Positions 18,042 to 26,902 of a stretch of DNA of 64,000 bases are shown here, one piece after another. The position numbers and the translations under genes are program-made. Each line of letters starts with the position of its first letter. Position 1 is the stretch's first letter. A model generated the notes under the pieces. The model did no database searches. It was not told the DNA's origin and saw only the letters and a program-made list of their open reading frames with translations. Origin of the DNA: Alphaproteobacteria bacterium (GTDB lineage: Bacteria; Pseudomonadota; Alphaproteobacteria; Rhizobiales; CAJQND01); the NCBI GenBank assembly GCA_024227565.1, contig JAAEUE010000002.1:52420-116419 (forward strand). The letters run 5' to 3'.

Positions 18042-19180
18042 TACAGCCCCATCTTTTTCAAACCGCGGGCTCGGCGCTGTAACCACCATTGGTACTGCAC
18101 GGGCCAGTCATCGTAGGCCTCATCCACCCCCATGGCCTGGCGCTGATGATGGGGCCAGAACGGATTTTGCAAAGCCTCGCGCCCGATGGCAATCAGGTCA
18201 GCAGAACCTGACTGCAATATCTCTTCAGCTTGCGGGCCATCCAAAATGAGCCCCACAGCCTGGGTCATGATATCTGCGCCGCGTCTCACCTGATCGGCAA
18301 ACGCCACCTGAAATCCGAGACCGCGCGCTAGGTTGGCATTGGTTGCCCCTTTCGGGGAGTGCCCCCCGGAGGAACAATCGATGACATCAACCCCTTCGGC
18401 CTTCAGCCGCTTGGCAAGTTCCACGGTATGTTCAATCTCCCAGCCACCTTCGATGCCATCAACGCTGGAGGTTCTGAAGAACAAAGGCTTGTGGCTGGGC
18501 CAAGCGGCGCGGACGGCCCGTGCTGTCTCGATGGCAAACCGTATCCGCTTATCAAAGGAGCCGCCGTATTCGTCCGTGCGATGGTTTGAGAGCGGAGAGA
18601 GGAATTGATGGAGTAGGTAGCCATGGGCGCCGTGCACCTCCACCACGTCAAAGCCAGCCTCATCGCAGCGAGCTGCGGCATCGGCAAAAGCTTGTGTGAG
18701 GTGCGCAATTTCATCTGCCTCAAGCGCATCGGGCATCAGCCAGCCATCGGCTGTCGGTTCCGCCGAAGCCGACACAATGCGCCACGGCAACTCCCCGCGG
18801 GCGAAATCGGTCTCATCCGGCGCGCCGTTGCCATGCCAAGGCCGCTGCATGCTGGCTTTGCGGCCGGCGTGGGCAAGCTGCATCCCTGCTTTCGCCCCCT
18901 GACTTTGCAGGAACGCCACAATCCGCGCCCAGCTTTCAGCCTGCTCGCCGTTCCAGATGCCGGTGTCCCCATGGGTGATCCGGCCTTCAGGCACGACGGC
19001 ACTGGCTTCAGTGAACACCAATCCAGCGCCGCCCAGGGCAAAATTGGACAGATGGGCGAAGTGCCAGTCATCCGGCATGCCGTCGCGGGCGGAATATTGG
19101 CACATGGGGGAGATGACGATCCGGTTGCGCAGATGCACATCGCGCAGGCTGATCGGAGAAAACAGAAGTGGCATAGACAT
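18041..19180 (-). CDS. Old yellow enzyme family NADH:flavin oxidoreductase (YqjM-like)
   Basis: A 379-residue FMN TIM-barrel ene-reductase that reduces activated C=C bonds with NAD(P)H. The thermophilic-like (YqjM) class is indicated by the FMN-contacting Cys in SPMCQYS, the substrate His pair in VEVHGAHGYLLHQFLSP, and the C-terminal WPVQYQWW. The length fits the class (340-380). The ATG at 19180 follows AGGGAAAAGG; a second ATG lies two codons in. It is first in a run with the secreted hypothetical and two hydrolases (gaps of zero or less), so the four may form one operon for degrading an unsaturated ester or amide compound. Confidence 0.88.
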   Translation of the reverse strand: MSMPLLFSPISLRDVHLRNRIVISPMCQYSARDGMPDDWHFAHLSNFALGGAGLVFTEASAVVPEGRITHGDTGIWNGEQAESWARIVAFLQSQGAKAGMQLAHAGRKASMQRPWHGNGAPDETDFARGELPWRIVSASAEPTADGWLMPDALEADEIAHLTQAFADAAARCDEAGFDVVEVHGAHGYLLHQFLSPLSNHRTDEYGGSFDKRIRFAIETARAVRAAWPSHKPLFFRTSSVDGIEGGWEIEHTVELAKRLKAEGVDVIDCSSGGHSPKGATNANLARGLGFQVAFADQVRRGADIMTQAVGLILDGPQAEEILQSGSADLIAIGREALQNPFWPHHQRQAMGVDEAYDDWPVQYQWWLQRRARGLKKMGL

Positions 19181-19238
19181 GCCTTTTCCCTAGATCAGTT
19201 TTACCGGCTCTCGCAATATAGAATATCGAAAAGCAAAC

Positions 19239-19260
19239 GGCCCCCGCTTTTGCGAGGGCC
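19239..19260 (-). terminator. Hairpin downstream of gcrA, probable terminator
   Basis: Minus-strand stem GGCCCTCGC / GCGGGGGCC (one mismatch, loop AAAA) 36 bp after the gcrA stop, followed by GTTTGCTTTTCG. The T-run is interrupted, so termination may be moderate. Confidence 0.5.
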
Positions 19261-19295
19261 GCGAAATGTTCATGCCTGTTGGCAATTGCAGCGCC

Positions 19296-19817
19296 TTAGC
19301 GCCGCGCACCTGCTGCTTGCCGGCGGCGCCGATCTTGGGCGGGCTGATAGGCCAGCCTCACATGGTGTTCGCAATAGGGCTGGCCTGCTTTCGGATTTGC
19401 GCCGCAGAAGCAAAAGTCTTCTGCGCCCGGATCGCCAATTGGCCAGCGACATGTTTTGTCGGAAAGCTGCAAAATGTTGCATCTCTTACCGGTTGGCGGC
19501 AGGTCAACTTCACGCAAGGGCGCGGGTTCCGGCTCGATGATCGGATCAATATCAATATCCGTATCAACCTTCAGCGCATTTGCGCCCGCCGTTCGAAACG
19601 TACTTATTTTCGACGGATGGCTCGGCTCGCGAGTCCGCCGTGGTTTTGGCCTCGGTGTGCGTGATGGCGTGGCCCGGCCCGACAGGCCAAGCCTGTGAAC
19701 CTTGCCAATCACGGCATTTCTTGTGACGCCTCCAAGCCGCGCTGCAATCTGACTTGCACTCAACCCCTCGGCCCACAATTTCTTAAGCACTTCAACCCGA
19801 TCGTCCGTCCAGGCCAT
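19296..19817 (-). CDS. gcrA: GcrA cell-cycle regulator
   Basis: A 173-residue GcrA. The N-terminal helix-turn-helix (MAWTDDRVEVLKKLWAEG, then LSASQIAARLG and RNAVIGKVHRLGL) binds DNA carrying m6A-GANTC. A basic linker follows, and the C-terminal sigma-interaction domain contains cysteines and CxW motifs (KTCRWPIGDP, FCFCGA, PYCEHHVRLAYQP). Family role: a sigma70 cofactor that activates cell-cycle genes at CcrM-methylated promoters. The start at 19817 has GGAGGG 6 nt upstream; an upstream extension to 19886 looks non-coding. The region upstream is dense in GANTC sites with DnaA-like and CtrA-type boxes, suggesting control by the cell-cycle circuit. Confidence 0.95.
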   Translation of the reverse strand: MAWTDDRVEVLKKLWAEGLSASQIAARLGGVTRNAVIGKVHRLGLSGRATPSRTPRPKPRRTREPSHPSKISTFRTAGANALKVDTDIDIDPIIEPEPAPLREVDLPPTGKRCNILQLSDKTCRWPIGDPGAEDFCFCGANPKAGQPYCEHHVRLAYQPAQDRRRRQAAGARR

Positions 19818-19860
19818 ATTGGTCCCTCCATCGCATCTCTTTATGCGTGCCCGCTCGTCA

Positions 19861-19910
19861 GACTCCTCTCTCGATCTCTGAGTCACCCCTGACCAGAGTC
19901 GAACGGAATC
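19861..19910. promoter_or_regulatory. Cluster of four GANTC (CcrM methylation) sites upstream of gcrA
   Basis: GACTC at 19861, GAGTC at 19880, GAGTC at 19896 and GAATC at 19906: four sites within 50 bp, 44-93 bp upstream of the gcrA start. Two more (20085 and 20110) lie farther toward argD. GANTC is the CcrM target, and its methylation is the signal read by GcrA, so autoregulation tied to replication is plausible. Confidence 0.65.
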
Positions 19911-20038
19911 TTAGATACTTGAGAACGCTACATGTCGTAGCTAACGTGCCGCGACCATACTATATGGGCCACAAAAATCGCAATCATCCCTCCACAGGTT
20001 TCTTGCGTTTTCCCCAGGAAAGCCGCTGAATTGCGAGG

Positions 20039-20076
20039 TTTTCCACAAGGGGAAACGTGGTTAACAATAGGTTAAC
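20039..20076. promoter_or_regulatory. DnaA-like box and CtrA-type box in the gcrA-argD intergenic region
   Basis: TTTTCCACA at 20039-20047 differs from TTATCCACA by one base and fits the relaxed DnaA box. TTAA-N7-TTAAC at 20061-20076 is a full match to the CtrA consensus. In Caulobacter DnaA activates and CtrA represses gcrA. The 438-bp interval has no gene of its own and is otherwise unexplained. Confidence 0.6.
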
Positions 20077-20192
20077 AGGCTGCTGACTCGCGGGGCCATG
20101 TGGCGGTTTGACTCAGGTCCAGAACTTGATACTTCGCCCCATGCACACATTGACCATGGGGGCAGAAAAGTTGTAAAAACGCTCCCTTCACC

Positions 20193-20209
20193 GCCGCCTG
20201 CCAGGCGGC
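20193..20209 (+). promoter_or_regulatory. Hairpin with T-rich tail in the argD leader
   Basis: Perfect 7-bp stem GCCGCCT / AGGCGGC with loop GCC, followed by ATTTTCGTTTGTT, ending 46 bp before the argD ATG. It could be a terminator-like attenuator or a leader stability element. I see no Arg-rich leader peptide upstream. Confidence 0.45.
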
Positions 20210-20255
20210 ATTTTCGTTTGTTCAGAACGCTTTAGAGTTTCAAAGGATAGACATC

Positions 20256-21440
20256 ATGACCAGCGCTGTATTACCGACCTATGCCAGGACGGATTTTGCT
20301 TTTGAGCGCGGGGAAGGTGTCCGATTGTGGACTGATACGGGCGAAGAATACCTGGATTTTGGTGCGGGCATCGCTGTCAACAGCTTGGGCCACAGCCATC
20401 CCAGATTGGTAGAGGCTTTGAAGGCCCAGGCAGAAAAGCTTTGGCACACTTCGAACCTGTACCGCATTCCGGGCCAGGAAGAACTCGCCAAAAAGCTGAC
20501 GGATGCGACTTTTGCCGATCTCGTCTTCTTCGGGAACTCCGGCGCAGAGGCCATGGAGTGCTGTATTAAGACGGCGCGGAAGTATCATTCCGAAAAGGGC
20601 AATCCGGAAAGATACCAGATTATCACCTACGATGGCGCTTTTCATGGCCGCACCCTGGCAACGATTGCAGCAGGCGGCCAGGAAAAACACCTGGCCGGCT
20701 TTGGCCCGGTGGTGGAAGGCTTCGACCAGGTGCCTTTTGCCGATGAAGAGGCCACCAAGCAAGCCATTACCGAAGAAACCGCCGGCATTTTGATTGAACC
20801 TGTGCAGGGCGAAGGCGGATTGCAGCCATTTCCCGCAGAGTTTCTGAAATTCCTGCGCCGGATCTGCGACGAGCACGGCCTGCTCCTGATCTTCGATGAG
20901 GTGCAGTGCGGAATGGGACGGACCGGACATTTATTCGCGCACCAGCTTGCCGGTGTGACCCCCGACATTATGGGGGTGGCGAAAGCCATCGGCGGTGGAT
21001 TCCCCCTGGGTGCTTGCCTGGCCACGGCAGATGCAGCTTGTGGCATGGTCGCCGGCTCGCACGGATCGACCTATGGCGGCAATCCGCTCGCCTGCGCCGT
21101 GGGCAACGAGGTTGTGGACATTATGCTGGAGGATGGCTTCCTGGAAACCGTTCGCGAGCGGGCCAGAACGCTGAACCAAAAGCTCTCAGGTTTGGTGGCG
21201 AGCCATCCTGATGTGTTTGAATCCGTGCGCGGCGAGGGCCTTATGCTGGGGATCAAGTGCAAGGCACCCGCTGGTGATGTGGTGAACGCCGCCTACAAGC
21301 ACAAGCTCTTGACCTTGACTGCCGGAGACAATGTGTTGCGGATTGTGCCCCCGCTAGTGATTTCGGATGAAGACATTCAGTTGGGTATCGACAAGCTGGA
21401 TGCCGCTGCCACGGACGTGCAGTCCGCACTCGGGGGATAG
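20256..21440 (+). CDS. argD: Acetylornithine aminotransferase
   Basis: A 394-residue class III PLP aminotransferase that interconverts N-acetylornithine and N-acetylglutamate semialdehyde in arginine synthesis. It shows the cofactor-binding [22 protein letters not shown]-type [11 protein letters not shown], Asp in [15 protein letters not shown] (PLP ring N1), the catalytic Lys in [15 protein letters not shown], and [10 protein letters not shown]. Length is normal. It is the first gene of argD-argF-hslO, with argF starting 4 nt after its stop. It may also serve as succinyldiaminopimelate aminotransferase, as known for ArgD. Confidence 0.93.
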   Translation: MTSAVLPTYARTDFAFERGEGVRLWTDTGEEYLDFGAGIAVNSLGHSHPRLVEALKAQAEKLWHTSNLYRIPGQEELAKKLTDATFADLVFFGNSGAEAMECCIKTARKYHSEKGNPERYQIITYDGAFHGRTLATIAAGGQEKHLAGFGPVVEGFDQVPFADEEATKQAITEETAGILIEPVQGEGGLQPFPAEFLKFLRRICDEHGLLLIFDEVQCGMGRTGHLFAHQLAGVTPDIMGVAKAIGGGFPLGACLATADAACGMVAGSHGSTYGGNPLACAVGNEVVDIMLEDGFLETVRERARTLNQKLSGLVASHPDVFESVRGEGLMLGIKCKAPAGDVVNAAYKHKLLTLTAGDNVLRIVPPLVISDEDIQLGIDKLDAAATDVQSALGG

Positions 21441-21444
21441 CGCC

Positions 21445-22386
21445 ATGACATCTCCCAAACATTTTCTCGATCTGTCGGCTATCGAATCCGGCGATCTACA
21501 CCAGATAATGCAAAGCTCTCGCAGCCTGAAATCTGCCCGCGATGGCCAGCCGAAAGGCGTTCGCGACGAGGGTTCTCCCCTGGCAGGGCGGGTTCTGGTG
21601 ATGATCTTCGAAAAACCGTCGACACGAACGCGGGTCTCATTTGACGTGGCGATGCGCCAGCTAGGCGGCGAAGCATTGATGTTGTCGGCCGCAGACCTTC
21701 AACTGGGCCGCGGTGAAACGATTGCTGACACTGCCCAGGTTTTGTCGCGCTATGCAGATGCCATCATGATCCGCTCCACCAACCATGATAATCTGATGGA
21801 GTTGGCCAAGCACGCCACTGTGCCGGTGATCAACGGGCTGACCGATCTCTCCCATCCGTGCCAGATCGTTGCTGATCTTCTGACCATGGAAGAACACAAA
21901 GGCTCCATCGAAGGTCAAACTGTGGTGTGGTGCGGTGATGGCAACAACGTTGCATCGTCCTGGATACACGCTGCTGGACACTACGACTTTAACCTGCGCC
22001 TTGCCTGCCCGGAGCAATTGCCGCCCAGCAAAGAGGCCATGGATTGGGCCAAGGAGCGAGGGGCAAACGTGAGCGTGAACACCAACCCCGAAGAAGCTGT
22101 TAGTGGAGCAGATGTTATTGTGACTGACGTTTGGGCTTCCATGGGAGCAAGCGACAATGAATCCCGGCACAATCTGCTTCGGCCCTATCAGGTCGATGCC
22201 CGGCTGATGGCACAGGCCAAAGATGATGCAGTGTTCATGCATTGCCTGCCGGCCCGGCGCGGTGAAGAAATGACTGCCGAGGTGATTGACGGGCCACAAT
22301 CTGTTGTGTTTGACGAGGCGGAGAACCGACTGCACGCGCAAAAAGGGATCTTGACCTGGTGCCTTGGGGCTGGTCAGGAGCACTAA
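21445..22386 (+). CDS. argF: Ornithine carbamoyltransferase
   Basis: A 313-residue cytoplasmic enzyme that makes citrulline from ornithine and carbamoyl phosphate. It has the carbamoyl-phosphate loop [15 protein letters not shown] (in [14 protein letters not shown]), the ornithine-side SMG motif in WASMGAS, and [12 protein letters not shown] with the catalytic Cys. The real start is the ATG at 21445, 4 nt after the argD stop; a longer frame begins inside argD and lacks family similarity. It lies between argD and hslO in one operon. Confidence 0.94.
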   Translation: MTSPKHFLDLSAIESGDLHQIMQSSRSLKSARDGQPKGVRDEGSPLAGRVLVMIFEKPSTRTRVSFDVAMRQLGGEALMLSAADLQLGRGETIADTAQVLSRYADAIMIRSTNHDNLMELAKHATVPVINGLTDLSHPCQIVADLLTMEEHKGSIEGQTVVWCGDGNNVASSWIHAAGHYDFNLRLACPEQLPPSKEAMDWAKERGANVSVNTNPEEAVSGADVIVTDVWASMGASDNESRHNLLRPYQVDARLMAQAKDDAVFMHCLPARRGEEMTAEVIDGPQSVVFDEAENRLHAQKGILTWCLGAGQEH

Positions 22387-22392
22387 CCCGCA

Positions 22393-23388
22393 ATGAGCAT
22401 CTCAGGAATTACGGACCCCGCAGCGTATGCGGCAGGTCTGACCGGTGACGATATCGTCACTCCATTTGAAATCAAGCCGCTGGGCGCCCGTGGCCGCACG
22501 GTGCGGTTGGGTGCGTCCATCACCGGGCTGCTGGCGCAGCACAATTATCCCGATGAGGTGGCTGCGGTGCTGGCCGAGGCCATTGCGCTGACAGCTCTGT
22601 TAGGCACCACACTGAAGTTTGACGGCCGCTTTATTTTGCAGACCCAGACGGATGGCGCCATAGACATGATGGTCGTCGATTTTATGACGCCTGGGCAAAT
22701 CAGAGCCTATGCGCGGTTTGATGAGGACGCTGTTCGCAACGTCGCTGGCGATGGCCCGGCTGACGCAAGCACCTATCTTGGAAAAGGTCATCTTGCGATG
22801 ACCGTGGACCAAGGTTCGGAAATGGAGCGCTATCAAGGCATTGTCGCGCTTGACGGTGTGTCACTGTCAGAGGCGGCTCACGGATACTTTGCCCAGTCTG
22901 AACAAATTCCAACAAGCGTTCGCCTCGCAGCCGGCAGGGTTATGACACCGGGCGCATCAGGGGGAACCGAATGGCGTGCCGGCGGCATCCTGGTCCAGCA
23001 TCTGCCTTCAGATGGAAAATCCAGCCCTATCGAGCTTTCCGCCGGTGATGCGCCCGAAGGCTATGAGGGCGATCAGCTTCCCGAAGATGATAATTGGACC
23101 CGGGCCCGTGTATTGATGGAAACCACCGAAGATCACGAACTCATCGACCCGCAATTGACCACGGACCGATTATTGTACCGGCTCTATCACGAAGATGGCG
23201 CCACGGCCTACGAGCCAATCCCAATCACATGCCAATGTCATTGTTCGCGGGAGAGAATTTCCGAGGTTCTCAGAAACTTTGAACCTAACGAGCTGGCTGA
23301 TACGATCAAGGACGGCGAAATCACCGTAAGCTGCGAGTTCTGCTCGACATCCTACGTGTTTGATCCTGCTGAATTCGCCGCGAGCTGA
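22393..23388 (+). CDS. hslO: Hsp33 redox-regulated chaperone
   Basis: A 331-residue Hsp33. The N-terminal holdase domain is followed by the redox switch CQCHC...CEFC: a CxC pair near residue 278 and a CxxC pair about 30 residues later, which bind zinc when reduced and form disulfides when oxidised, unfolding the linker and activating the chaperone. It starts 6 nt after argF. This arrangement is common in Hyphomicrobiales and gives no evidence of a joint pathway. The alphaproteobacterial form is somewhat longer than E. coli Hsp33. Confidence 0.92.
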   Translation: MSISGITDPAAYAAGLTGDDIVTPFEIKPLGARGRTVRLGASITGLLAQHNYPDEVAAVLAEAIALTALLGTTLKFDGRFILQTQTDGAIDMMVVDFMTPGQIRAYARFDEDAVRNVAGDGPADASTYLGKGHLAMTVDQGSEMERYQGIVALDGVSLSEAAHGYFAQSEQIPTSVRLAAGRVMTPGASGGTEWRAGGILVQHLPSDGKSSPIELSAGDAPEGYEGDQLPEDDNWTRARVLMETTEDHELIDPQLTTDRLLYRLYHEDGATAYEPIPITCQCHCSRERISEVLRNFEPNELADTIKDGEITVSCEFCSTSYVFDPAEFAAS

Positions 23389-23401
23389 ATTGCTGCTGGG
23401 G

Positions 23402-23995
23402 TTACGCCTGTTTAGCGCGAACAAAAGACTCCACATCCCCATAGCGCCGCTCAATCAGAGCGAGGTCATCAGCCGTGTGAACATCCACATAGTTTGCCCG
23501 AACAACCGCCATATGGGCGCTGAGGAAGGTGTTGTAGAGGCAATGGGTGCGCAGCGCCCGTATGGCTCCGTTCATGGCGTCGTTTTCATCGATTGAGAAC
23601 ACTTCCCAGCAGTCCAGCCGGGTTAAGAGTTGGACGGCCTTGTCCAGGTCGTGCGCACTCATCTCGGGTGAATTTGCCTGCACGGAGATGATGATTTCCG
23701 GCGCCAGTCCTTTGCTGTCCTGCAGCCATTTATGAGCGTGCCGGATGGCTTCGATCTTAGGCGTTGCGTCGTCTGCCAGCGCCTGCGGCCGTTCGATGGT
23801 CTGTGCACCATGTTGGGCCGCAAGCTCCAACATTTCTTGATCGTCAGACGACACAAACACCGCATCCACTTCGCTGGCCGCAAGACAAGCTTCGATGGAC
23901 CAGACGATGAGCGGCTTGCCAAAGAGCGGTTGAACGTTCTTGCGCGGCAATCGTTTGGAGCCTCCGCGGGCAGGTATGACGGCCACCGTGCGCAT
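23402..23995 (-). CDS. Short CMP-sugar synthetase (NeuA/PseF-type cytidylyltransferase)
   Basis: A 197-residue nucleotidyltransferase of the acylneuraminate cytidylyltransferase family. The start MRTVAVIPARGGSKRLPRKN is the CTP-binding signature. FVSSDDQEML, then VQANSPEMSAHDLDKAV, hold the sugar-site and metal positions. It would activate a nonulosonic or Kdo-like acid as its CMP derivative. It is about 30 residues shorter than usual. Its ATG overlaps the stop of the glycosyltransferase-like gene (TAATG). It is the last gene of the glycan locus, convergent with hslO. A Kdo- or Pse-type sugar is possible. Confidence 0.8.
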   Translation of the reverse strand: MRTVAVIPARGGSKRLPRKNVQPLFGKPLIVWSIEACLAASEVDAVFVSSDDQEMLELAAQHGAQTIERPQALADDATPKIEAIRHAHKWLQDSKGLAPEIIISVQANSPEMSAHDLDKAVQLLTRLDCWEVFSIDENDAMNGAIRALRTHCLYNTFLSAHMAVVRANYVDVHTADDLALIERRYGDVESFVRAKQA

Positions 23996-25077
23996 TAACC
24001 CAGCACCCGGTTCAGAATGTCTTCAGCCACAACCCGGGCACCATCCGTGGGGATTTCATGGTCCACCATATGGCGTTTGACCAGGTCATATTCGCTGTCG
24101 AGAAAGTCATACAAAGTTGGACCGAACCGATCGGCAAGTTTGCCAATTGACGCAAAACTGGCCAATCCGTGCTGCTTCATCAAAAGCATGTTGGACTCCA
24201 TCTCAGGGTTCAGCGCTTCGCCAACGAGCAGAAGCGGGGTCCGGTGAGCGATGCATTCTGAAATGGTGTTAAAGCCGGCGCGGCACACCACCAAATCCAT
24301 TTCCGGCATGTAATCGAGCAGCACCTCATCATTGCCGATGAGGGTGACATTGTCGGCCTGAATTCCGAAATATTCCGGAACAAAGAAATGAATGTCATCA
24401 ATCTTGTGCAGCTGTTCCAACGCCTGTTGCATACGTCCAGACAGAAGCCGTGAACCACTATCAAGGATGAGAACCTTGAAGTCCTGCTTGGCGGAAACTG
24501 ACATCTTATCTATGCGTTCGCGGACAATCAGCGGCACTTCTTGGCAGTTGTCTCTGTAGGCATTCAGAATGTCCGGCGGTGTTAGGGGCGGGAAATACAA
24601 CTGTTGGGCGGAGCGCGCCTGTTGCTGCAGGCGGCGCAGAACGGTGGTTCGCACCGGCAAGGGATAGAGTTTTGAAAAGAACCAATCCCAAGTGTGATGG
24701 GCAACGCCGAAAACAGGAACATTCTGCGCGTTGGCAATCTCAAAGGCCTCATAAACAAAATCGGAAATGACGAACGCGTAGTCATTTACACCGCCATCTG
24801 AAGCAATATGCGCATCGGACCGCTCGAGATAATCGGCATAATCACGTGAGATCGTTTCCAGATCCGGCGTGCCGGACGGCGTTTTGGCCCAGCTGATGTT
24901 GTTGAATTTTTCCACATAATTGATGTCATCAAAAATCAACTTAGCCGCACGCATATGAGTCTTGGTTTGCAGTGTGGTACTGAGCTCTGGGCAAATTGCC
25001 TGCAACTGATCATTGATCGCCCTCTGGCGGACCAAATGTCCAAACCCTTCATCGGAAGTGTAGATCTTGTAGCGCAT
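23995..25077 (-). CDS. Glycosyltransferase-like protein (GT-B/MurG-like fold)
   Basis: About 360 residues beginning MRYKIYTSDEGFGHLVRQ, a glycine-rich start like that of GT-B enzymes acting on nucleotide sugars. The C-terminal half has a MurG/PseG-like donor-site pattern, MDLVVCRAGFNTISECIAHRTPLLLVG. There is no membrane segment. I chose ATG 25077 over 25131 because it starts at the conserved strand; neither has a strong Shine-Dalgarno. It lies between the oxygenase and the CMP-sugar synthetase, with its stop overlapping the latter's start. It could be a glycosyltransferase or a PseG-like UDP-sugar hydrolase, which share this fold. Confidence 0.65.
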   Translation of the reverse strand: MRYKIYTSDEGFGHLVRQRAINDQLQAICPELSTTLQTKTHMRAAKLIFDDINYVEKFNNISWAKTPSGTPDLETISRDYADYLERSDAHIASDGGVNDYAFVISDFVYEAFEIANAQNVPVFGVAHHTWDWFFSKLYPLPVRTTVLRRLQQQARSAQQLYFPPLTPPDILNAYRDNCQEVPLIVRERIDKMSVSAKQDFKVLILDSGSRLLSGRMQQALEQLHKIDDIHFFVPEYFGIQADNVTLIGNDEVLLDYMPEMDLVVCRAGFNTISECIAHRTPLLLVGEALNPEMESNMLLMKQHGLASFASIGKLADRFGPTLYDFLDSEYDLVKRHMVDHEIPTDGARVVAEDILNRVLG

Positions 25078-25157
25078 TTCTGAGCCGACTGAAGGCGCTG
25101 GGTCTGATGAACGGCTGGCTGTCATGGGCAAGGAGCAAACATTTGATCTGACAGAGG

Positions 25158-26090
25158 TCAGACCATGTTCAGCACCATCTTACGTGTTTGATCAAGGTCC
25201 TCAGAGCCCACGCCCATGGCGTTCAGGTTCCAGTTTGGAAGGCTGGCCTTTGGCGCGAGGAAGCGGGTAAACTGGAGCATTAATATGAGCCGATCGCGCG
25301 AATTGCCCCGGCTGCCATAGTGCAGGCAGCGTGATGTATCGACCGCTCCCACGGTGCTGGCTGGGCCTGTTAATCGGGTTACCGCTTCGCGACCCATAGT
25401 TTCCTCCACCGCATCGTCATCCAACCGAGCAGAATGCCGGCGGTTTCTCCCGATCTTCTCAGAGGCACCGGCCGGCAGAAAGGTGAACGGACCCGTGTTC
25501 TCATCAACATCAACCACATTCAAAATGATCTTGAGTTGAGACTTGTCCTCACCATCATAATGATAGAGCTGGCTCTCAGCTTTGCTCTCATTGGGCGGCG
25601 ACCACCATAAATCCGCGCGCGAGAGTACGGGAACCTGACCGAAATAATGGCTTGCCAATCCGATCAACTCGTCGCTCAAGACGAATTCACGAACCGGTTT
25701 AATCTCCATGATCTCTTCATTGCTCGCCAGGCGTACAAGAAACTCAGCCTTTCGCTGATCTGCCGGCTTTTGAACGCGGCCGGCCGCGTCGAGCTGTGTG
25801 TAAAACGCATGCATGGCGGTCGTCGCCGGTTGGGCTTCCGGCAGATGCTCGCTGGCCAACAGTCCCGAGCCATTGATTTTGAAGTCTTCGATTGCGGTTG
25901 ACTTCGGTTTGGCAATTTTAGTGATTTGTTGTTTTCTTTTTGCCTCTTCACCAGGCGCCAAAACGGTTTTTGTGCCCACCACGATCCTGTCGCGCAATGA
26001 CCTTGGGATCCCGAATTTCTGCAGTGACTTCTGCAGACGCACAGGGTCGGCCATCGGTTTTTGCAACAGTGCTCGTGTGTCAATCGCCAT
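25158..26090 (-). CDS. PhyH-type Fe(II)/2-oxoglutarate oxygenase in the glycan locus
   Basis: A 310-residue protein with the Fe(II) facial triad of phytanoyl-CoA dioxygenase-like enzymes: HxD in SQLYHYDGEDKSQLKI and the distal His in DTSRCLHYGSRGNSRDRLIL, whose trailing Arg would hold 2-oxoglutarate. The N-terminal ~70 residues are charged and Lys-rich. Known members hydroxylate small molecules or lipids. Its place between a NeuB-like synthase (17-nt gap) and a glycosyltransferase suggests hydroxylation of a sugar or glycan. The substrate is an inference. Confidence 0.72.
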   Translation of the reverse strand: MAIDTRALLQKPMADPVRLQKSLQKFGIPRSLRDRIVVGTKTVLAPGEEAKRKQQITKIAKPKSTAIEDFKINGSGLLASEHLPEAQPATTAMHAFYTQLDAAGRVQKPADQRKAEFLVRLASNEEIMEIKPVREFVLSDELIGLASHYFGQVPVLSRADLWWSPPNESKAESQLYHYDGEDKSQLKIILNVVDVDENTGPFTFLPAGASEKIGRNRRHSARLDDDAVEETMGREAVTRLTGPASTVGAVDTSRCLHYGSRGNSRDRLILMLQFTRFLAPKASLPNWNLNAMGVGSEDLDQTRKMVLNMV

Positions 26091-26107
26091 AGTTCTTAAG
26101 CCCGATC

Positions 26108-26812
26108 CTAGTCAGCAGCGAGAATGCGTTCCATGTCTGAGGAAATACGCTTTATCGTCCTTAGGTCCTCCAGCGTCATGGCGCCCAAATGTGCTTTCTC
26201 GTTGGAGCGCTGCCAAGCATAGTTGATCGTGTAATGTTTCTCCAGGTACTTGGCGCCGCGGGCCGCTGCAATCAATGCCGCGGCAATGCCCAGGGAATGG
26301 TCGCTGATGCCTTCGAAGATAGTATCGTGAAAGGTCGGGACCGAAACATCTTCCAGCAAAGTAGGGTATTGCACGATGCAGTGGAGATAAATGCAGCCCT
26401 CGCGAACATCCACGCTAGCCACATCATAGTCGTGGGGCACGGACACAAATACCGTCTTGCCCATGGACGTAATCTTGTCCACCAGGGCCGGGTTCTCCTT
26501 GTGCTGGCGCGCGGCGATCTTGTAGTAGGCCTGATCAACATCCAGGCACCACCCGAGGCGTTCTTCGTCAAACGCCGTCGCGAAAACCGGCAGTCCGATC
26601 TTGTCGCCATAGGTCTTCAATCGCTTAAAGTCGTCAAACGAGAGCTCTCGGGACTTCACATAGGGATCCACAGGTTCAGGCGAGAACATCTCGGCGGGAT
26701 AGAGTTGAAGTTTCGCAGCATTCGCGCCGCCCATCTTGGATTCAAGGATCATTTGCTCGGCAATATCCAGATCATTGCCGAATTGCGGTGATATCTCAGA
26801 AACAATGAACAT
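26108..26812 (-). CDS. Compact NeuB-like nonulosonic acid synthase (barrel only)
   Basis: A 234-residue protein matching the TIM-barrel of N-acetylneuraminate/legionaminate/pseudaminate synthases, which condense PEP with a sugar. Motifs are FIVSEISPQFGNDLDIAEQM, AAKLQLYPAEMF, FATAFDEE, LHC, and the metal His pair in GISDHSLG and YLEKHYT. Normal NeuB has about 340 residues with a C-terminal antifreeze-like SAF domain; this protein ends after the barrel, and the loop before LHC is about 25 residues shorter. Because the metal ligands remain, it is probably active rather than a remnant. In known NeuB the SAF domain closes the partner's active site, so a different substrate mode is expected. Confidence 0.77.
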   Translation of the reverse strand: MFIVSEISPQFGNDLDIAEQMILESKMGGANAAKLQLYPAEMFSPEPVDPYVKSRELSFDDFKRLKTYGDKIGLPVFATAFDEERLGWCLDVDQAYYKIAARQHKENPALVDKITSMGKTVFVSVPHDYDVASVDVREGCIYLHCIVQYPTLLEDVSVPTFHDTIFEGISDHSLGIAAALIAAARGAKYLEKHYTINYAWQRSNEKAHLGAMTLEDLRTIKRISSDMERILAAD

Positions 26813-26902
26813 TTTGAACCGCCCTATGACCTTGCGTTGTTGGGTGAAGCGCCGTGCTTACAGGCTCAGAGCGACGGTGCCAATGGCTTTTGCGCGTTGC
26901 AC

